NCBI GenBank assembly: GCA_964466465.1
Contig: CAYXNJ010000003.1
Coordinates: 1-64,000 of the forward strand
Source: Sulfurospirillum sp964466465
GTDB taxonomy: Bacteria; Campylobacterota; Campylobacteria; Campylobacterales; Sulfurospirillaceae
DNA: 64,000 bases
Reading direction: 5' to 3'
In this document: one piece after another, positions 61,721 to 64,000 of the stretch
How the letters are laid out: every line of letters starts with the position of its first letter
Position numbering within the stretch: the stretch's first letter is position 1
Made by a program: the position numbers and the translations under genes
Notes under the pieces: model-generated
Told to the model about the DNA's origin: nothing
Databases searched by the model: none
Seen by the model: the letters and a program-made list of their open reading frames with translations, nothing else

Positions 61721-62149
61721 GTGATCATTGAATGGAGTGAGCGTTTTAGCCTACATCATGACGTACTTGATGCGCAACACCAAGAACTGTTTGAACTTGC
61801 AAACGCTGCACAAAAACTTGACCCCAATAATGCCAACAAAGCAGAACTTTCCAGACTTTTTAAAGAGTTTTATGACTATATGGGAAAACATTTTAAAGAA
61901 GAAGAGGCGTACATGCAAAGCATCGACTACCCTCTGTATGAAAAACATAAAAAATTCCATGAAAGCATTATTGAGGGAATGACCAAAATATTAAAAGAGA
62001 AAAAAGGCGTTGTTGAACTTCAAAAAAGCATTCAGATGATCGCCAAAAAATGGCTTGCTGAACATATCTTGGAAAACGATCTTCAAATTGAAAAATGGCG
62101 CAAAAGTAACATCGTTACGGATGAAGACTTGCATGGGAGCCTTTCTTAA
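61721..62149 (+). CDS. Bacteriohaemerythrin
   Basis: A 142-residue oxygen-binding di-iron protein. All seven ligands of the family are present: H20, H57, E61, H76, H80, H115 and D120. The start is GTG with GAGGAA upstream. Such proteins store or sense oxygen in microaerophilic bacteria. It lies divergent from the efflux operon and converges, 1 bp apart, with the rhodanese-like gene. Confidence 0.93.
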   Translation: MIIEWSERFSLHHDVLDAQHQELFELANAAQKLDPNNANKAELSRLFKEFYDYMGKHFKEEEAYMQSIDYPLYEKHKKFHESIIEGMTKILKEKKGVVELQKSIQMIAKKWLAEHILENDLQIEKWRKSNIVTDEDLHGSLS

Positions 62150-62150
62150 A

Positions 62151-62840
62151 TTATTTGGGGACAACGGTCGTAAACCCTAACGCAAGCCAATCTTGCAATC
62201 CTCCTCTGTACCATAACAATTTTTCCCTCGGATAGCCCATTTTTATGAGTTTTTCAATCGCTAAGCGTGACTGAACACACCAAATGCCATTGCAAAAGAG
62301 CAATGCAGTTTTAGCATGACTAAAATCGTAGGTTTCTCCTATTTTTCGAAACCCCAACAACGCTTGTACACGCTCAAAATCCTCAGGAATTGCCGCATCG
62401 TATTCGATCTCATCAAAAGGAATATTGACACTACTGGGTAGAGTCATCTGCTCATACCAATCACGTTTTCGCGCATCGACTAAAATATATGCCGATGGAT
62501 TGACATTGAGTTTATTTTTAATAAAATCAAGTACTTCCACTTCACCTACCGTAATAACACCTTGCGCAAAGCTCATCGGTTGGGCTTTTCCTACAGTCGT
62601 TACAAAACTTTTTTGGCATAAAGGCGGAACATTTTTACCCGCATAATCACCGCTAAAGACAGCTTCTGGATTGATGCCAACACCATTACACTCCTTTGGT
62701 GTTTTTCGCTCAATAAACACTTCTTGCGCTTTTCCATTATCCATCATATGCGTTGTTTTTACACCTGTGAGTTGTAAAACCATTGGGTTTTCAGCCCAAA
62801 GTGCACCCATGAGAAACAGTACTAAAATGAGGATACGCAT
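62151..62840 (-). CDS. Exported rhodanese-like protein
   Basis: A 229-residue protein with a signal peptide (about 1-16) and a C-terminal rhodanese-like domain (about 95-225). The active-site loop region reads LLFCNGIWCVQSR, with the first Cys as candidate nucleophile and a second Cys four residues on; YRGGLQDWLALG is the typical rhodanese end. The N-terminal 90 residues are not recognised. It probably handles sulphur or redox chemistry in the periplasm. Confidence 0.75.
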   Translation of the reverse strand: MRILILVLFLMGALWAENPMVLQLTGVKTTHMMDNGKAQEVFIERKTPKECNGVGINPEAVFSGDYAGKNVPPLCQKSFVTTVGKAQPMSFAQGVITVGEVEVLDFIKNKLNVNPSAYILVDARKRDWYEQMTLPSSVNIPFDEIEYDAAIPEDFERVQALLGFRKIGETYDFSHAKTALLFCNGIWCVQSRLAIEKLIKMGYPREKLLWYRGGLQDWLALGFTTVVPK

Positions 62841-62935
62841 CTGTAACTCCTAGCGGATTAGTAGAATTATAGTAATCCTTTTAAAATTTAAAAGAGTCAA
62901 AAAAAATATGTTATACTTTTTTTCAAAGGATGCCC

Positions 62936-63352
62936 ATGTTAGAGCCTGCTATTACAGCTTTTTTGAAGAAACATCACCTGCTAAGCTTGTGCACATCTTA
63001 TGACAATATGCCTTATTGTGCTTCATGCTTTTACGCTTTTCTTGAAGAGAGTGCGACGTTTGTCATCGCCACCGATGTCACCAAAACAAGGCACGGGCGC
63101 GAAGCCATAGAAAATGCTCACGTTGCGGGAACAGTTGCGCTAGAGACAAAACTGGTAGGAAAAATTCAAGGGGTGCAATTTACAGGGATTTTCAAAGAAG
63201 CAAATGAGGTAGAGAAAAAAGCCTATTTCAAGCGCTTTCCCTATGCGTTAGCGATGCAGCCAGAGCTTTGGAGTATCAAAGTCAACTATCTAAAATTTAC
63301 CGATAACACACTTGGGTTTGGCAAAAAATTGGAGTTTTTTGCCTCCAATTAA
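62936..63352 (+). CDS. yhbP: YhbP/UPF0306 flavin-fold protein
   Basis: A 138-residue split-barrel (pyridoxamine-phosphate-oxidase-like) protein resembling E. coli YhbP. The shared segments include VAGTVALETK, the IQGVQFTG stretch and the C-terminal TDNTLGFGKKLEFF. FMN binding is likely but the function is unknown. The ATG at 62936 has AAGGA five bases upstream; an ATG six bases earlier overlaps that site. Confidence 0.85.
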   Translation: MLEPAITAFLKKHHLLSLCTSYDNMPYCASCFYAFLEESATFVIATDVTKTRHGREAIENAHVAGTVALETKLVGKIQGVQFTGIFKEANEVEKKAYFKRFPYALAMQPELWSIKVNYLKFTDNTLGFGKKLEFFASN

Positions 63353-63372
63353 TGCCAAATCTTTTTGAGTGA

Positions 63373-64000
63373 TTATAAATTAATCGGCTCGTCTGAACAT
63401 GCCGCTGTAAAGACAACATCCGTTGAGCTATTCAGCGCTGTTTCTGCAGAGTCTTGCACCACACCGATTAAGAAACCAACCGCAACGACTTGCATCGCGA
63501 TCTCATCGCTAATACCAAAAAGACCACATGCAAGAGGAATCAGAAGAAGTGATCCACCTGCAACACCTGAAACACCCGCTGCTGCAATACTCGCTACCAA
63601 ACTAAGCAGTAACGCTGTTGGAAGATCAACAGAGATGCCCAACGTATTGACTGCTGCTAATGTTAAAATCGTAATGGTAATCGCAGCACCTGCCATATTC
63701 GCCGTTGCACCGAGTGGAATCGAGATAGAGTAGGTATCTTCATGAAGTCCTAGTTTTTTACACAAGGCCATATTCACAGGAATATTCGCCGCTGAACTTC
63801 GTGTAAAGAATGCGGTTACGCCGCTCTCTCTAAGACATGTAAGAACCAATGGGAAAGGGTTGCGTTTTGTTTTGATATAGACAATTGCTGGGTTAACCAC
63901 AAGGGCTACAAACAACATAGTACCTACTAAAAGAACCAACAATTTGCCGTATCCAAGAAGTGCTGCAAAACCTGTCTCTGCAAAGGTTTCAGCTACAAGA
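63373..64000 (-). CDS. sstT: Serine/threonine:Na symporter SstT (5' end outside window)
   Basis: The last 209 or so residues of a dicarboxylate/amino acid:cation symporter. The sequence matches SstT closely: FAETGFAALLGYGKLLVLL, FTRSSAANIPVNMALC, SIPLGATANMAG and the ending NSSTDVVFTAAC. These hold the substrate-binding hairpin and helices 7-8. The frame runs off the right edge, so the start and first half are not visible; the ATG at 63942 is internal. Confidence 0.92.
   Translation of the reverse strand, partial: LVAETFAETGFAALLGYGKLLVLLVGTMLFVALVVNPAIVYIKTKRNPFPLVLTCLRESGVTAFFTRSSAANIPVNMALCKKLGLHEDTYSISIPLGATANMAGAAITITILTLAAVNTLGISVDLPTALLLSLVASIAAAGVSGVAGGSLLLIPLACGLFGISDEIAMQVVAVGFLIGVVQDSAETALNSSTDVVFTAACSDEPINL

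Overview
The window looks like chromosome of a Campylobacterota (epsilonproteobacterial) species, most like Sulfurospirillum. The grounds are moderate-to-low GC, a petABC cytochrome bc1 operon with a dihaem PetC, a CiaB homologue, a QueD/QueE/QueC set, a dimeric dUTPase, many c-di-GMP and chemotaxis proteins, and A/T-rich promoters with weak -35 boxes. The genus is inferred from overall protein character; no database was searched.

Layout. (1) 1-5112: the tnsA-side part of a Tn7-like transposon. It holds a translationally coupled tnsA-tnsB-tnsC-tniQ operon on the minus strand and one small cargo ORF; the rest lies left of the window. The proposed outer end, beginning TGTTGATA, is at 5112, about 110 bp upstream of petA. 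(2) 5223-8414: petABC (Rieske, cytochrome b, dihaem cytochrome c) and a separate periplasmic c-type cytochrome. (3) 8458-13255, minus strand: gpmI-fabG-acpP-fabF-accA, followed on the plus strand by mraY-murD and tRNA-Phe. (4) 15779-24603: an EAL-CBS-GGDEF protein, a cysteine-rich lipoprotein, a solute-binding protein, a FetB-like permease, a biotin carboxylase, CiaB with an intact HEFGH motif, and a degenerate GGDEF/PilZ-like protein. (5) 24700-33190: Pit phosphate transporter, RhlE helicase, two small conserved proteins, and pstSCAB. (6) 33363-38768: two paralogous chemoreceptors flanking a YgiD-type dioxygenase, then a TPR protein. (7) 38888-43478: an OlsF-like bifunctional ornithine-lipid synthase, divergent from phoU-phoB-phoR. 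(8) 43538-54301: YciA, a DUF2157/GDYXXLXY pair, an HxlR regulator with its quinone-reductase-like target, a histidine kinase, queC/E/D, dUTPase, and a patatin/LpxH-like/PhoH operon. (9) 54490-64000: cation/proton antiporter, an RND efflux operon, bacteriohaemerythrin, rhodanese-like protein, YhbP, and the 3' part of sstT.

The most coherent system is a phosphate-starvation regulon. Three promoters (pstS, olsF, phoU) share one architecture: two 11-bp direct repeats of the GTTACC/GTAATG type, exactly 5 bp, then TACAAT or TATAAT. The same 22-bp box lies in reversed orientation between the pit promoter and its ribosome-binding site, where it could act as a repressor site. The predicted logic is that low phosphate activates high-affinity Pst uptake, the PhoU-PhoB-PhoR controller and synthesis of phosphorus-free ornithine lipid, while low-affinity Pit is turned down. 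This rests on motif reading and gene identity and is untested.

The second point of interest is the Tn7-like element. Its target site upstream of petA is not one I recognise, and its terminus resembles, from memory, those of the elements that gave rise to type I-F3 CRISPR-associated transposons. No cas gene or CRISPR array is visible here; most of the cargo lies outside the window.
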